Origin: Rubinisphaera italica | GTDB lineage: Bacteria > Planctomycetota > Planctomycetia > Planctomycetales > Planctomycetaceae | DNA length: 64,000 bases | Direction: 5' to 3' | Assembly: GCF_007859715.1 (NCBI RefSeq) | Contig: NZ_SJPG01000001.1 | Span: 186,001 to 250,000, forward strand | Part shown: piece by piece, positions 49,791 through 59,027 of the stretch | How positions within the stretch are numbered: the first letter of the stretch is position 1 | Layout: each line of letters begins with the position of its first letter | Program-made: the position numbers and the translations under genes | Notes under the pieces: model-generated | Database searches by the model: none | What the model was told of the DNA's origin: nothing | The model's input: the letters and a program-made list of their open reading frames with translations, nothing else

Positions 49791-50846
49791 TTGTACGAGC
49801 AGCTATTTTCAACGGCATTATATCAGGCGGAGCAGGGGCGGTTGCCCGATGCGGTGGTGCGTCAGGGGATTCGGCAGTTGTTGACGCAGCGGCGCCGCGA
49901 GCGGGAACAGGGGACTTGCACGGATCATCAGGAGCGACTGCAGGCTTTTCTGGATGATGCCCGGAGCAGTCCTGTTGCGGTTGTGCCCGAAAAAGCCAAT
50001 GAACAGCATTATGAGGTGCCTGCTGAGTTTTTTAAGTTGGCTTTAGGGCCACAGCGAAAATACAGCTGCTGTTTTTATGAAAGTCCCGAGACTCGTCTTG
50101 CCCAGGCAGAGTCGAAGGCACTCGAATTGACTTGCCAGCAGGCCGAAATCAAAAACGGGCAGGCAATTCTCGAACTCGGTTGTGGCTGGGGTTCGTTGTC
50201 GTTGTGGATGGCCAGACGCTATCCGGAAAGTCAAATTGTAGCCGTCTCGAACTCGGCTTCGCAAAAGGCGTATATCGATCAGCAGATTCAGACGCTCGAA
50301 TTGAACAATTTGAAAATTGTCACTGCAGACATGAATACGTTCGCCCCTGAAGGAATATTCGATCGCGTGGTTTCGCTCGAAATGTTCGAACACATGCGAA
50401 ATCATGAATTGCTGATGGAGCGAATTGCCAGCTGGCTGAATCCTGGTGGCAAGTTGTATGTGCATATTTTCTGCCACAAAGATCATCCATATCTTTATCT
50501 TTCCTCAGGTCCTCAGGACTGGATGTCGGAGCATTTTTTCAGTGGCGGAATGATGCCGAGTGATGAACTGCTGCTGCATTATCAGAAAGACTTGGTTTTG
50601 GAACGTCGCTGGCGATGGAACGGAAAACATTATCAACTGACTTGTGAAGACTGGTTGAAGCGAACCGATGCCGCCCGCGAAGAGATCCTGAAAATCTTTG
50701 AGACAACCTATGGGGCAGAAAATGCCCGTCAATGGTTTTATCGTTGGCGAATGTTCTTCATGGCCTGTGCAGAACTGTTCGGCTATCGAGATGGCAATGA
50801 ATGGTGGGTTTCGCATTATCGTTTTGTGAAGCGGGAGGCGAAATGA
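49791..50846 (+). CDS. Cyclopropane-fatty-acid synthase-like methyltransferase
   Basis: 351 residues. CFAS-family SAM methyltransferase: LELGCGWGSLSLWMARRYP (SAM site), VSLEMFEHMRNHELLMERIA and KLYVHIFCHKDHPY. Modifies double bonds or fatty chains in membrane lipids. The start is taken as TTG at 49791 (YEQLFSTALYQAEQG) with GGAG about 6 bases upstream; no in-frame ATG exists near. Overlaps the next gene (ATGA), a DUF1295 protein, an association known from other bacteria. The N-terminal 75 residues carry a Gln/Arg-rich helix (RQGIRQLLTQRRREREQG). Confidence 0.9.
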   Translation: MYEQLFSTALYQAEQGRLPDAVVRQGIRQLLTQRRREREQGTCTDHQERLQAFLDDARSSPVAVVPEKANEQHYEVPAEFFKLALGPQRKYSCCFYESPETRLAQAESKALELTCQQAEIKNGQAILELGCGWGSLSLWMARRYPESQIVAVSNSASQKAYIDQQIQTLELNNLKIVTADMNTFAPEGIFDRVVSLEMFEHMRNHELLMERIASWLNPGGKLYVHIFCHKDHPYLYLSSGPQDWMSEHFFSGGMMPSDELLLHYQKDLVLERRWRWNGKHYQLTCEDWLKRTDAAREEILKIFETTYGAENARQWFYRWRMFFMACAELFGYRDGNEWWVSHYRFVKREAK

Positions 50847-51616
50847 GTCTGCTACTGATTAATGCGGGAGTGATTCTCGGGCTGATGATTCTGATGTGGT
50901 TGATCAGCCTGCCGCTGAAAGATGTGAGTATCATCGATCTGGTTTGGGGGCTCGGCTTTGTGCTGGTCGCCTGGACGACTTATGGCGTTGCCATTCAAAG
51001 TGGAAAGGTTTGTTATCTTCTCCCCTTGCTGGTCACGATTTGGGGCGTTCGACTCTCTGGCTATCTCGCATTGCGGAATGTCGGTCACGGAGAAGACAAG
51101 CGCTATGCGAAGATGCGTGAAAATGCAGGCGCGACTTTTCCTCTGGTCAGCTTATTCACGGTCTTTGTGCTGCAGGGAGTGGTGATGTGGACCGTTTCGC
51201 TGCCGTTGCAAATTGGGATTCCTCAGAACCCCGGTGTTCTGAATGCTTTCACTTATGTTGGCTCATTTGTGTGGCTGGTGGGAATCGTCTTCGAAGCTGT
51301 TGGTGACTGGCAGTTGGCTCGCTTCAAATCAAATCCGGACAACAAAGGCAAAGTGCTCAACACGGGTTTGTGGCGATACACCCGGCATCCCAATTACTTT
51401 GGCGACTTCTGTGTGTGGTGGGGCTTCTGGATTTTATCGATCTCAGCTGGTGGTCCTTACTGGACAATTCTGAGTCCGATCGTCATGTCGATCTTCCTGA
51501 TGTATGTCTCAGGAGTGACACTGCTGGAAAAAGATTTGAAAGAGAGCAAGCCAAAGTACGAAGAATATATCCAACGAACGAATGCGTTCTTTCCTGGTAT
51601 GCCTCAGTCTGAATAA
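50843..51616 (+). CDS. DUF1295 (steroid-reductase-like) membrane protein
   Basis: 257 residues, about seven hydrophobic helices. C-terminal signature LWRYTRHPNYFGDFCVWWG matches DUF1295/5-alpha-reductase or isoprenylcysteine methyltransferase-like proteins. ATG at 50843 overlaps the stop of the CFAS-like gene as ATGA, so the two are coupled. The pair probably reduces or methylates membrane lipid chains. The stop at 51616 is 7 bases before an inverted-repeat element. Confidence 0.9.
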   Translation: MSLLLINAGVILGLMILMWLISLPLKDVSIIDLVWGLGFVLVAWTTYGVAIQSGKVCYLLPLLVTIWGVRLSGYLALRNVGHGEDKRYAKMRENAGATFPLVSLFTVFVLQGVVMWTVSLPLQIGIPQNPGVLNAFTYVGSFVWLVGIVFEAVGDWQLARFKSNPDNKGKVLNTGLWRYTRHPNYFGDFCVWWGFWILSISAGGPYWTILSPIVMSIFLMYVSGVTLLEKDLKESKPKYEEYIQRTNAFFPGMPQSE

Positions 51617-51623
51617 ATTATTT

Positions 51624-51691
51624 GAACCAGGGATGGACACGGATGTGCACAGATATGCTTATCCGTGGTTATCCGTGTCCATCCCTGGTTC
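51624..51691. repeat. Family H inverted-repeat element shared with the end of lpxK
   Basis: 68 bases with perfectly complementary ends of 21 bases (51624-51644 and 51671-51691; core ccagggatggacacgga) and an internal ccgtgg. It lies between convergent genes and provides the last codons and stop of lpxK (from 51691 down to 51659). Confidence 0.88.
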
Positions 51692-52753
51692 TTGCTTTAT
51701 TTTAGTCAGAATCGTTTCAATTAAGACATCCTCTCCCAAGTCGATGACAGCTTCAATCAGTAAGGACTGGCAAGTGATGCCTTGAGGAATCAATTCGCGG
51801 ATTTTGACCAGATCTTTCAGAGTGGTGACCAGTCGACCGTTTGCATGTTCTCGCGCTACTTCTGCTAATTGATTGAGGTCGTCCTGTGTGTAGTGGTGAT
51901 GATCTGGGAAGACGAACCAGTTCTGGTTGTTGAGTTCCAGGCCCAGTTTCATGAGGCCTTTTCTGAATCCTTCGGGATTGCCGATGCCACAAAAGGCGAC
52001 TGCTGTTTGATGCGATTCTGAAATCGGAACGGTATTGCCGCGATGGTCCTGCCAGCCGGTGGGGGCGAAGTGAACGTGTATTATCGGCACTTCAGTAGAC
52101 CGACGAATTTTCTTTTCAATTTCTGCTAGTTCTTCTTGAGTGATTTGATCGGTGCGGGTGATCACAATGAGATGAGCACGTTTGAGTGCATTGAGAGGTT
52201 CGCGTAATAAGCCTCGGGGCAGAAGATGGTTGTAGCCGAAGGGATTGACGGCATCGATAAGGACCAGGTCGACGTCTCGTTTGAGTCGTAGATGCTGAAA
52301 GCCATCGTCGAGCAGAATGATGTCTACCTGATCGTCAATCAAAGCTTGAGCGGCTGCGACACGATCGCGGTTTTGCCGGTGTGGAGTGCGTGGACACATC
52401 AAATCGAGAACCAGCTTTTCATCGTTAGCCGGGATGTTTTTTGAGTCCTCCGATTTCAAAGCTCTGTAACCACGGCTGGCGATTCCGGGGATCATGCTCT
52501 GTTCAATGAGAAGTTTAACGAGTCGGGCAGTGAATGGAGTTTTTCCAGTCCCCCCTGTCGTCAGGTTGCCGATGCTGACTACGGGAGCATCGACGGCATG
52601 GCTGGATTTCAAGCCGCTGCGGTAGAGCGACTGATGCAGGTTCAATCCTAAACGATAAAACGGTTCGGCAAGAGTCGTGCCTGCTCGTAGCGAATGTGCG
52701 AACAGATCGCCTCGTCGGCCGGAAAGTATGTCATCGATATCCTTGGGGTTCAC
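51659..52753 (-). CDS. lpxK: Tetraacyldisaccharide 4'-kinase (lipid A biosynthesis)
   Basis: 364 residues from GTG at 52753. Walker A NLTTGGTGKTPF, and the LpxK signatures GIASRGYRAL, RTPHRQNRDRVAAAQAL, ILLDDGFQHLRLKRDVDL and FPDHHHYTQDDL. Phosphorylates the 4' position of the lipid A precursor at the inner membrane. The C-terminus (EPGMDTDNHG) is encoded inside a repeat element, so it is an acquired extension of about ten residues. The GTG overlaps the stop of the upstream DUF1501 gene as GTGA, an unusual pairing of a lipid A enzyme with an exported protein. Confidence 0.95.
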   Translation of the reverse strand: MNPKDIDDILSGRRGDLFAHSLRAGTTLAEPFYRLGLNLHQSLYRSGLKSSHAVDAPVVSIGNLTTGGTGKTPFTARLVKLLIEQSMIPGIASRGYRALKSEDSKNIPANDEKLVLDLMCPRTPHRQNRDRVAAAQALIDDQVDIILLDDGFQHLRLKRDVDLVLIDAVNPFGYNHLLPRGLLREPLNALKRAHLIVITRTDQITQEELAEIEKKIRRSTEVPIIHVHFAPTGWQDHRGNTVPISESHQTAVAFCGIGNPEGFRKGLMKLGLELNNQNWFVFPDHHHYTQDDLNQLAEVAREHANGRLVTTLKDLVKIRELIPQGITCQSLLIEAVIDLGEDVLIETILTKIKQEPGMDTDNHG

Positions 52754-54216
52754 GCAAACAGTTCCCGCACTGGTTGTCCCTGTCCATCCTGAGTCACATA
52801 GAATGGACGACCTTCTGTTACAAAAGCGGTTTTGGGAGAGATCCCCATCGCGGTCATGATAGTGGCGTGCAGATCGATCACCGAAACTGGATTTTCAATC
52901 GCGAGCAGCGGGCGTTCGTCGGCTGTTTTGCCGTAGACGAATCCCTGCTTCATTCCTCCGCCAAACATCACCACGCTGGTCCCGCCGGTAAAGTGGCGAT
53001 GTAATCCGTAGTGCTTGGGCTCGCTGAGGGTATCGACTTTGAATGTCGCCTGGTCGTTGGCATTTGAGCCGGGCTTCCCTTCGATTAATGCATCTCGGCT
53101 AAATTCTGAAGCAATAATAACCAGAGTCCGATCGAGCAGTTTACGGTCTTCGAGATCTCGAATCAGTTTTGCAATAGGACGATCAATTTCACTGTGCAAA
53201 CGAGCGACAGTTTCGTGTCCGCTCTTGTGAGTATCCCAGTGCAGGAATGGGACATACTCGGTTGTGACTTCCACAAATCGAGCCCCGGCTTCGACCATCC
53301 GTCGGGCCAGTAGACATCCGCGACCAAAGCGGCCGGTGTCGTAAACTTCGCGACTTTCCTGGGGTTCGTCGTTAATATCAAACGCCTGACGATCTTTTGA
53401 GCTGAGTAATCGATACGCATTTTCCATAGAACGCAGCAGCGATTCCCGTTGATAGTCGCTCATGTTCTCGCGGTTTGGATTTTGATCAACCAGTTGTTTG
53501 TAGAGTCGATTGCGATTTGCGAAACGCTGTGAGCTCATTCCGCTTGGAGGTTGAACCGCTTGAGCAGCCTGTTCAGGATAAGGCAGATTCATCGGCCCGA
53601 ATTCGCTGCCGAAGAATCCACCAGTGGTGAAGGCCTTGAGTTCTTCCTTCTCGCCGACTCCTTCAAGTCGCTGACCGATATTGACAAACGCGGGCATAAC
53701 CGGATTTTGCGGGCCGAGAACTTTTGCCATCCAGGCACCGAGATGCGGACAGGCGACTGTTTGCGGTGGCACATAGCCGGTATGCCAGTGATATTGATGC
53801 CGGGAGTGCAAAATGCTACCGAGATCGGGTTGAACTGCAGAGCGAATGAGCGTCGCTCGATCCATCACCTGAGCAATCTCGGGCAAGCCTGCAGAGATTT
53901 TCAGGCCATCGACCGAAGTGTCGGTAGCCGGGAATGTGCTGAGCATGTTGCCAACCGGCATCCCGACTTCATAAGGAGCATACCCCTTCGGATCGAACGT
54001 TTCTGGAGCCGCCATCCCGCCAGCCATCCACAACAGTATGCAGGCATCGGCAGTTGGCGCAGGGTGATCGACATCTTCATTGGCAGAGAGCAATTGAGGC
54101 TGACCAGCCATCCAGCCCGCGACATTCATAGCCGCGAGCGACTGTAGAAACTGACGTCGCTTGAGCCTGCTTTCGAAGGTTTCAGTTTGTTGTGATTGTA
54201 AAGTTTTTGTCTTCAT
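52750..54216 (-). CDS. DUF1501 protein, Tat-exported
   Basis: 488 residues. ATG at 54216 (MKTKTLQSQQTETFESRLKR) with GGAGG 9 bases upstream; a Tat signal follows (LKRRQFLQSLAAMNVAGWM). DUF1501 landmarks: LLWMAGGMAAPETFDPKGYA, HSRHQYHWHTGYVPPQ, LLARRMVEAGARFVEV with LHWDTHKSGH following, and GTSVVMFGGGMKQGFVYG. The sequence differs from the three others in the window (AAPETFDPKG in place of SHIDSFDPKP-like), so it belongs to another branch. Its stop overlaps the lpxK GTG start. Upstream at 54361 lies a family G element. Confidence 0.92.
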   Translation of the reverse strand: MKTKTLQSQQTETFESRLKRRQFLQSLAAMNVAGWMAGQPQLLSANEDVDHPAPTADACILLWMAGGMAAPETFDPKGYAPYEVGMPVGNMLSTFPATDTSVDGLKISAGLPEIAQVMDRATLIRSAVQPDLGSILHSRHQYHWHTGYVPPQTVACPHLGAWMAKVLGPQNPVMPAFVNIGQRLEGVGEKEELKAFTTGGFFGSEFGPMNLPYPEQAAQAVQPPSGMSSQRFANRNRLYKQLVDQNPNRENMSDYQRESLLRSMENAYRLLSSKDRQAFDINDEPQESREVYDTGRFGRGCLLARRMVEAGARFVEVTTEYVPFLHWDTHKSGHETVARLHSEIDRPIAKLIRDLEDRKLLDRTLVIIASEFSRDALIEGKPGSNANDQATFKVDTLSEPKHYGLHRHFTGGTSVVMFGGGMKQGFVYGKTADERPLLAIENPVSVIDLHATIMTAMGISPKTAFVTEGRPFYVTQDGQGQPVRELFA

Positions 54217-54360
54217 GGTTCGATTCCTCCAGATGTTCACACATCATTATAACACAGGATGGCTGGAGAAATCGACTGCGAAACCTGATGATAATTCCTC
54301 TGACGTCACACAGAGTTGAATCCTGAACTGAGAAATCACCAGGGGATTGTTCCGCTTAAA

Positions 54361-54446
54361 ACTTCGCGTTATGTGCCACTGGCTTCACTAGTGCAAGTCA
54401 GGACTAATGCCGAAGTTACGATTCACTGGCCAAGTCAGTGCCACAC
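54361..54446. repeat. Family G dispersed element, copy 2
   Basis: About 86 bases including acttcgcgttatgtgccactgg, gtgcaagtcaggactaat and cactggccaagtcagtgccacac. Aligns with the reverse complement of 38578-38662. Confidence 0.7.
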
Positions 54447-54756
54447 TAAGTTATTAGTAGGAAAGAGCGGAGATATGACCTTGTGAACACTATCGTTGTC
54501 TCGAATTTCTGCAATTTTTGTTTTGTGTGAGTCATTTTCCTCAAAATAGACACCCCAAAGGCATCGCGTTGATAATCAGATGAATTCTCAGACAGGAAAG
54601 GGGAAATAATCATGAAGAAAATTGATTAGAACACCTGCAGTTGGCAATTTCAGGACGTAAGCCGTGGCTAATTAATTGACTGACACAACCCAGCCATTAG
54701 CCAAAACGGGCAACAATCTCACGATGGAAACCATTGCCCGAAAAGAACTTAGGAAT
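54447..54756. other. Intergenic stretch between repeat and tRNA
   Basis: About 310 bases. No gene or convincing hairpin terminator seen. Confidence 0.4.
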
Positions 54757-54829
<73 letters not shown>

Positions 54830-55256
54830 GAAGATAGATCCATCGTAGCTTTCAAAAACGTCAAACTCAAGGATTCCAGTCATCCCATCGCTTATCAAAT
54901 TCCGTTTCCATTATGGGGAATTGTAACGTAGTGGACAGCATGCCTCCTTATTTGGTTCGGAATTATGATGATTAAGTATCCGATGTCGCCCAATCTTCAG
55001 CGGAATTAATCTCTGCAGTCTGGCGGATATCGTGTTTAGCGCCGATGGTTGAGATTCCGGAAGCAAAACAATGCACAGCAAACCAGGCATTTTGAGAATT
55101 GAACTTGGTCTTGTTGGATTTGCTTTGATCTGATTATAGTTCTGTCAAATCTCAAAATTTCACGATCAAATCCAGCATCAATTCACTTCGACCGGTTTTC
55201 AGGAAGAAATTAGGCAAGTGAGAAACTCAGACGGACCACTCAGGAGGAGTTCATCC
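54830..55256. other. Intergenic stretch upstream of the glycosyltransferase genes
   Basis: About 430 bases. Apart from AGGAGG just before 55257, no feature was recognised. It must contain the promoter of the glycosyltransferase run and the tRNA promoter. Confidence 0.4.
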
Positions 55257-56030
55257 GTGAATCAACCGGCTCGCGAATTCCCACCGTTTTCCGGTGCGGT
55301 GATCTGCTACAACGAAGAGTCGCATATTGAGCGATGCCTGAAGTCCCTCGAATGGTGTGAGCAGGTGGTCGTTGTCGATTCCGGTTCCAAAGATCGAACT
55401 GTTGAGTTGGCACGACAATTCTCGAATGTCGAAATCCATGTCCGTCCATTCGACACGTTCATCAATCAGAAAAATCATGCTCTCGAAAAATGCAGTAAGG
55501 AATGGGTGATTTCACTCGATGCCGATGAAGTTTTGACAGAAGAAAATATCACAGAAATTCAATCATTACCACTGGATTGCTCCGGATATCGGATCGGTCG
55601 ACGCTCATTTATAGGCAATCAGGAAATACGCTACGGGACTTGGAGTCCTGACTTTCAGTTAAGGATTTTTCGCAAGTCATGTTCCGCCTGGGGAGGAACG
55701 AATCCTCATGAATCGATTCAGATCGAAGGTGAAGTCGGTTATCTCGAATCCCGGATGCTGCATTACAGCTATGATACTCTAGATGAGTTTGTCGAGCGAA
55801 ATACAAAATATATCCACATGATGGTCGATCATCTGGAAGCGAGTGGACGAAAAACCAATGCGACTGAGCCGTATGTGCATTGCGTCGGTAACTTCGTGAA
55901 GGCTTATTTTGTGCGACGCGGTTTTCTGGACGGAGCTGCGGGCTTCTTTCTTGCTCGACATATCGCGGGTGGATCATATTTGAAATATCGCCTGCTGGCT
56001 GAACGAAATCGAGAAAGCAAAGCCGCGTAA
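55257..56030 (+). CDS. Family 2 glycosyltransferase (WaaE/KdtX-like)
   Basis: 257 residues. GTG at 55257 (VNQPAREFPPF) is preceded by AGGAGG at 9 bases, stronger than the GTG at 55218. GT-A fold: GAVICYNEESHIERCLKSLE, VVVDSGSKDRTVELA and SLDADEVLTEENI (DxD-type metal site), then WSPDFQLRIFRK. This pattern matches the small WaaE/KdtX-type LPS-core glucosyltransferases. First gene of a five-gene plus-strand run of sugar-transfer and methyl-transfer enzymes. Likely cytoplasmic, membrane-associated. Confidence 0.9.
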   Translation: MNQPAREFPPFSGAVICYNEESHIERCLKSLEWCEQVVVVDSGSKDRTVELARQFSNVEIHVRPFDTFINQKNHALEKCSKEWVISLDADEVLTEENITEIQSLPLDCSGYRIGRRSFIGNQEIRYGTWSPDFQLRIFRKSCSAWGGTNPHESIQIEGEVGYLESRMLHYSYDTLDEFVERNTKYIHMMVDHLEASGRKTNATEPYVHCVGNFVKAYFVRRGFLDGAAGFFLARHIAGGSYLKYRLLAERNRESKAA

Positions 56031-56084
56031 CATCAGATTCCATCGTGCTCTTTCGAAATCAATATTCATAACAGGAACGTATTC

Positions 56085-56858
56085 ATGACAACATTTCACA
56101 AACAGGCTGGGCAGTTTGTCTCGACCTGGAGAGATAAGATTAAAAGTGGACGCAAACGATCAAAATTGCATAAGCAAATGAAGGATATCGATCCTATCGA
56201 TCTTTCAAATATCGAACGGGTCATGCCGTTTACGATGCTTAGCCCGGATCGACTGTATGCCTTCATGCAGGCAACGCGGCACATCTGTCATGCAAATATT
56301 TCCGGTGCGGTTGTAGAATGTGGTGTTTGGAAGGGCGGGGCGGTAATGTCGTCTCTGCTGACCATGCGGGATATGAATCGGACCGATCGTGAATACTTTT
56401 TGTACGACACATTCGAAGGGATGCCAATGCCTTCAGAAAGTGATAAAAAGTACGATGGCGATAAGCTGCTTACCGACTTTCAGGAACGTCAGATCGGAGA
56501 AGATGGGTCAAGCTGGTGCCGTGGTGAATTCAATGAAGTTCAGGAGAATGTTTACGGCACAGGATACGATCCTGCACGAATTCATTTCATCAAAGGGAAA
56601 GTGGAAGAGACCATTCCTCACACACTTCCTGATCAAATTGCAATTTTGCGACTCGATACCGATTGGTACGAATCGACCCGTCATGAACTCGAATATCTCT
56701 ACCCGCGACTTTCACCAGGTGGTGTGCTGATCATAGACGATTACGGCCACTGGGAAGGGGCCCGTCAGGCAGTCGATGAATACTTCGCCGAGCACCACAT
56801 TCCTATGTTATTGCATCGCACCGATTACACAGGACGCATCGGCGTTAAAGCGGCGTAA
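56085..56858 (+). CDS. TylF/MycF-type SAM-dependent O-methyltransferase
   Basis: 257 residues from ATG at 56085. Methyltransferase of the macrocin-O-methyltransferase family: VVECGVWKGGAVMSSLL, FLYDTFEGMPMPSESD, LRLDTDWYESTRHELEYLYP and GGVLIIDDYGHWEGARQAVD (metal-binding Asp pair). These methylate hydroxyls on sugars, in antibiotics or surface glycans. Context suggests a surface polysaccharide. 54 bases after the GT2 gene. Confidence 0.92.
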   Translation: MTTFHKQAGQFVSTWRDKIKSGRKRSKLHKQMKDIDPIDLSNIERVMPFTMLSPDRLYAFMQATRHICHANISGAVVECGVWKGGAVMSSLLTMRDMNRTDREYFLYDTFEGMPMPSESDKKYDGDKLLTDFQERQIGEDGSSWCRGEFNEVQENVYGTGYDPARIHFIKGKVEETIPHTLPDQIAILRLDTDWYESTRHELEYLYPRLSPGGVLIIDDYGHWEGARQAVDEYFAEHHIPMLLHRTDYTGRIGVKAA

Positions 56859-56887
56859 TTGAAACTCCAGGGTTATAAAAAAGATTA

Positions 56888-56910
56888 TAGGTCAGGCTGT
56901 GCCTGACCTA
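56888..56910. repeat. Short palindrome between methyltransferase genes
   Basis: taggtcaggc-tgt-gcctgaccta, a perfect 10-base stem. A related but weaker palindrome is at 37624-37640. It may act as a weak transcription or RNA stability signal within the run. Confidence 0.65.
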
Positions 56911-56950
56911 CAGCTCAATTAGATAACATTGTCTGAAAGGACTCAGACTC

Positions 56951-57616
56951 ATGCGTGCATGTTCAGAAACACTCGAAGCGGAAATGACCCTTGCAGAACA
57001 AAATTTTCTGCAGGGTTTGATTCGTGAGGAAAACTTCTCGGGATCACATCTGGAGATCGGCACCGCTGCCGGTGGAACGCTCTGTCGCATGATGAGTTGT
57101 TTCAACGATGATTCACGACCAAAGTTCGTCGTGGTCGACCGAATGACCTATTTCCCAAAACAGGATGAAATTGTCGCTGAGAATTTACGGCAGCATGGAC
57201 TGTCTCCGGAAGCCGTCGATTTTCGGACCGCGACCAGTTCGGAGGCCTTCAAAATTGCCGAACAGAAAGAGGATCGCTTCGATTTTATGCTTGTCGATGC
57301 CTCTCACAAAATTCTGGCAGTCATGTCTGACCTGCGTTGGACACGGTTGTTGAATGTGGGTGGAATCGCCTGTTTTCATGATTATGCCGACAAATTCCCT
57401 GGGGTGAAACTTTCGATTGATCGCTTCTTGAAGCAGCATCCGAATTACGAAGTCATCGGTCAGGCTGACAGCCTGCTGGCGATTCGAAAAACAGGACCGT
57501 GTGCACAGGGTGAAGTCTCAATGATGGACAGTGCGTACAGTGTAATGATGCATTTCCCGCTGGTGGTCGACCGTAAAATTAACAAATGGAAGTCTCGCAG
57601 CAAAAAGGCGGCTTGA
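56951..57616 (+). CDS. Class I SAM methyltransferase (Methyltransf_24 type)
   Basis: 221 residues from ATG at 56951. SAM site HLEIGTAAGGTLCRM, acidic residue in VVVDRMTYF, FDFMLVDASHKILAVMSDL and GGIACFHDYADKFPGV. This subgroup is frequent in surface-sugar clusters. It probably acts on the same glycan as the TylF-type enzyme. C-terminus (NKWKSRSKKAA) is basic. Confidence 0.88.
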   Translation: MRACSETLEAEMTLAEQNFLQGLIREENFSGSHLEIGTAAGGTLCRMMSCFNDDSRPKFVVVDRMTYFPKQDEIVAENLRQHGLSPEAVDFRTATSSEAFKIAEQKEDRFDFMLVDASHKILAVMSDLRWTRLLNVGGIACFHDYADKFPGVKLSIDRFLKQHPNYEVIGQADSLLAIRKTGPCAQGEVSMMDSAYSVMMHFPLVVDRKINKWKSRSKKAA

Positions 57617-57833
57617 ACGAATCCTCGCTTCAATTACGATCGTATGCATGTTGATTCAAGTTAAATCGAACGGTAAATCGAGCTTGTGATTGTTCGAGTT
57701 CGTTCCATTCTTTGAAAGTGATTTCCAGTAATTCACGCACTAGGATCGTGAGAATTCCCGAGTCATGACTGACTCGGCTCGCCTGAAATGCACATTTTCT
57801 GCTCATCTATCCGCGTTGAGGAGACACTGCTCA

Positions 57834-59027
57834 ATGTCGACTTCGACAAAAAATATAAATCCTGCCACAAAAACGAAAACGAACGCTTCTTCCAATCACC
57901 CGCTGCGCATTGCTCTGATCCGCCAGAAATTTCGATTTGATGGTGGCGGTGAGCGCATTGTTTCCCACATCTCCGATATTCTCTCCAGCCATGGTCACGA
58001 TGTTTCCTTGATTGCCCGTCAGTGGGAAGGAACAAGTTCTTCTGTCCTGAAATGTAATCCCCCCAAGTGGACACGAGTGCAAAGGGAAGCCCTGTTTGCA
58101 AAACAGGCGATCTCAATTTCTGAGCAGGAAAATTTCGATCTGGTTCAAAGTCATGAACGGATTCCGGGATGTCAGGTTTATCGAGCTGGTGATGGCGTCC
58201 ATCGCAGCTGGCTGGAAGAACGATCCCGCACGATGCCTGGCTGGCGTCGCTGGTTGTTGTTTCGAAATCGTTATCATCGGTACATGCTGGCGGCCGAGAA
58301 GTCGATGTATGAAGACAGCCGACTGAAGTGTGTTATCTGCAATGCCCAAATGGTGGCCGATGAAATTGAAAATCGTTTTGCGATTGATCCAACAAAGCTA
58401 CATGTCATCTACAATGGTGTCGACACGGATTGTTTTCATCCGAGCCTGAAGAAATATCGACCTCGGGTTTGTAATGAATTGCAGATTTCCCCCGATCAAT
58501 CGATTGGTTTATTCGTCGGTTCGGGTTGGGAACGAAAAGGGCTGGCACAAGCGATCCGTGGACTGCAGGCTTCTCCTGCACTTTCACTCATTATTCTGGG
58601 GAGAGATAAGGCTCAATACGCATTTGAAAATCTGGCTTCTAAACTGGGCGTCCAAAAACAGGTCCACTTTGCGGGCGTTCAAAGTGAAGTCGCCTCCTAT
58701 TACGGCGCGGCCGATTTCTTCATCCTTCCGACTTTATACGATCCCTTTCCGAACTCGATTCTCGAAGCAATGGCCAGTGGTTTGCCGGTTTTGACAACAA
58801 TGAAGTGTGGAGCAGCGGAAATAATTACTGATGGCGAAAGCGGCTACCTGCTTGATTCCCAGGATGAGTCTAGTTTGGGAACGGCTCTGAAAAAATGTTC
58901 AACTCGCGAGCATTGTCTAACAATGGGAAAGCAGGCTCGAAAGACAGTTGAGCCATTTACTATTGATGCCATGCAGCAGAATTTGACAACTCTCTATGAC
59001 CAACTTTTGAATGGATGCAATGGATGA
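57834..59027 (+). CDS. Family 4 glycosyltransferase, WaaG-like
   Basis: 397 residues from ATG at 57834 (GAGGAG about 10 bases upstream); a longer frame to 57765 is not supported. GT-B fold: RQKFRFDGGGERIVSHI, SHERIPGCQVYRAGDG, IYNGVDTDCFHP, FVGSGWERKGLAQAI, and ILPTLYDPFPNSILEAMASG with LPVLTT following (the E-x7-E region). It resembles WaaG, the heptose-I glucosyltransferase of LPS core, in length and in YRAGDG/NAQMVADEI features. Cytoplasmic face of the inner membrane. Overlaps the next gene by 4 bases (ATGA). Confidence 0.9.
   Translation: MSTSTKNINPATKTKTNASSNHPLRIALIRQKFRFDGGGERIVSHISDILSSHGHDVSLIARQWEGTSSSVLKCNPPKWTRVQREALFAKQAISISEQENFDLVQSHERIPGCQVYRAGDGVHRSWLEERSRTMPGWRRWLLFRNRYHRYMLAAEKSMYEDSRLKCVICNAQMVADEIENRFAIDPTKLHVIYNGVDTDCFHPSLKKYRPRVCNELQISPDQSIGLFVGSGWERKGLAQAIRGLQASPALSLIILGRDKAQYAFENLASKLGVQKQVHFAGVQSEVASYYGAADFFILPTLYDPFPNSILEAMASGLPVLTTMKCGAAEIITDGESGYLLDSQDESSLGTALKKCSTREHCLTMGKQARKTVEPFTIDAMQQNLTTLYDQLLNGCNG

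Noticed and set aside
57163..57616. Idea that the two methyltransferases and glycosyltransferases form a secondary-metabolite cluster
   Set aside because: No polyketide, peptide synthetase or terpene gene is present; WaaE- and WaaG-like enzymes and a nearby lpxK fit a surface glycan better.
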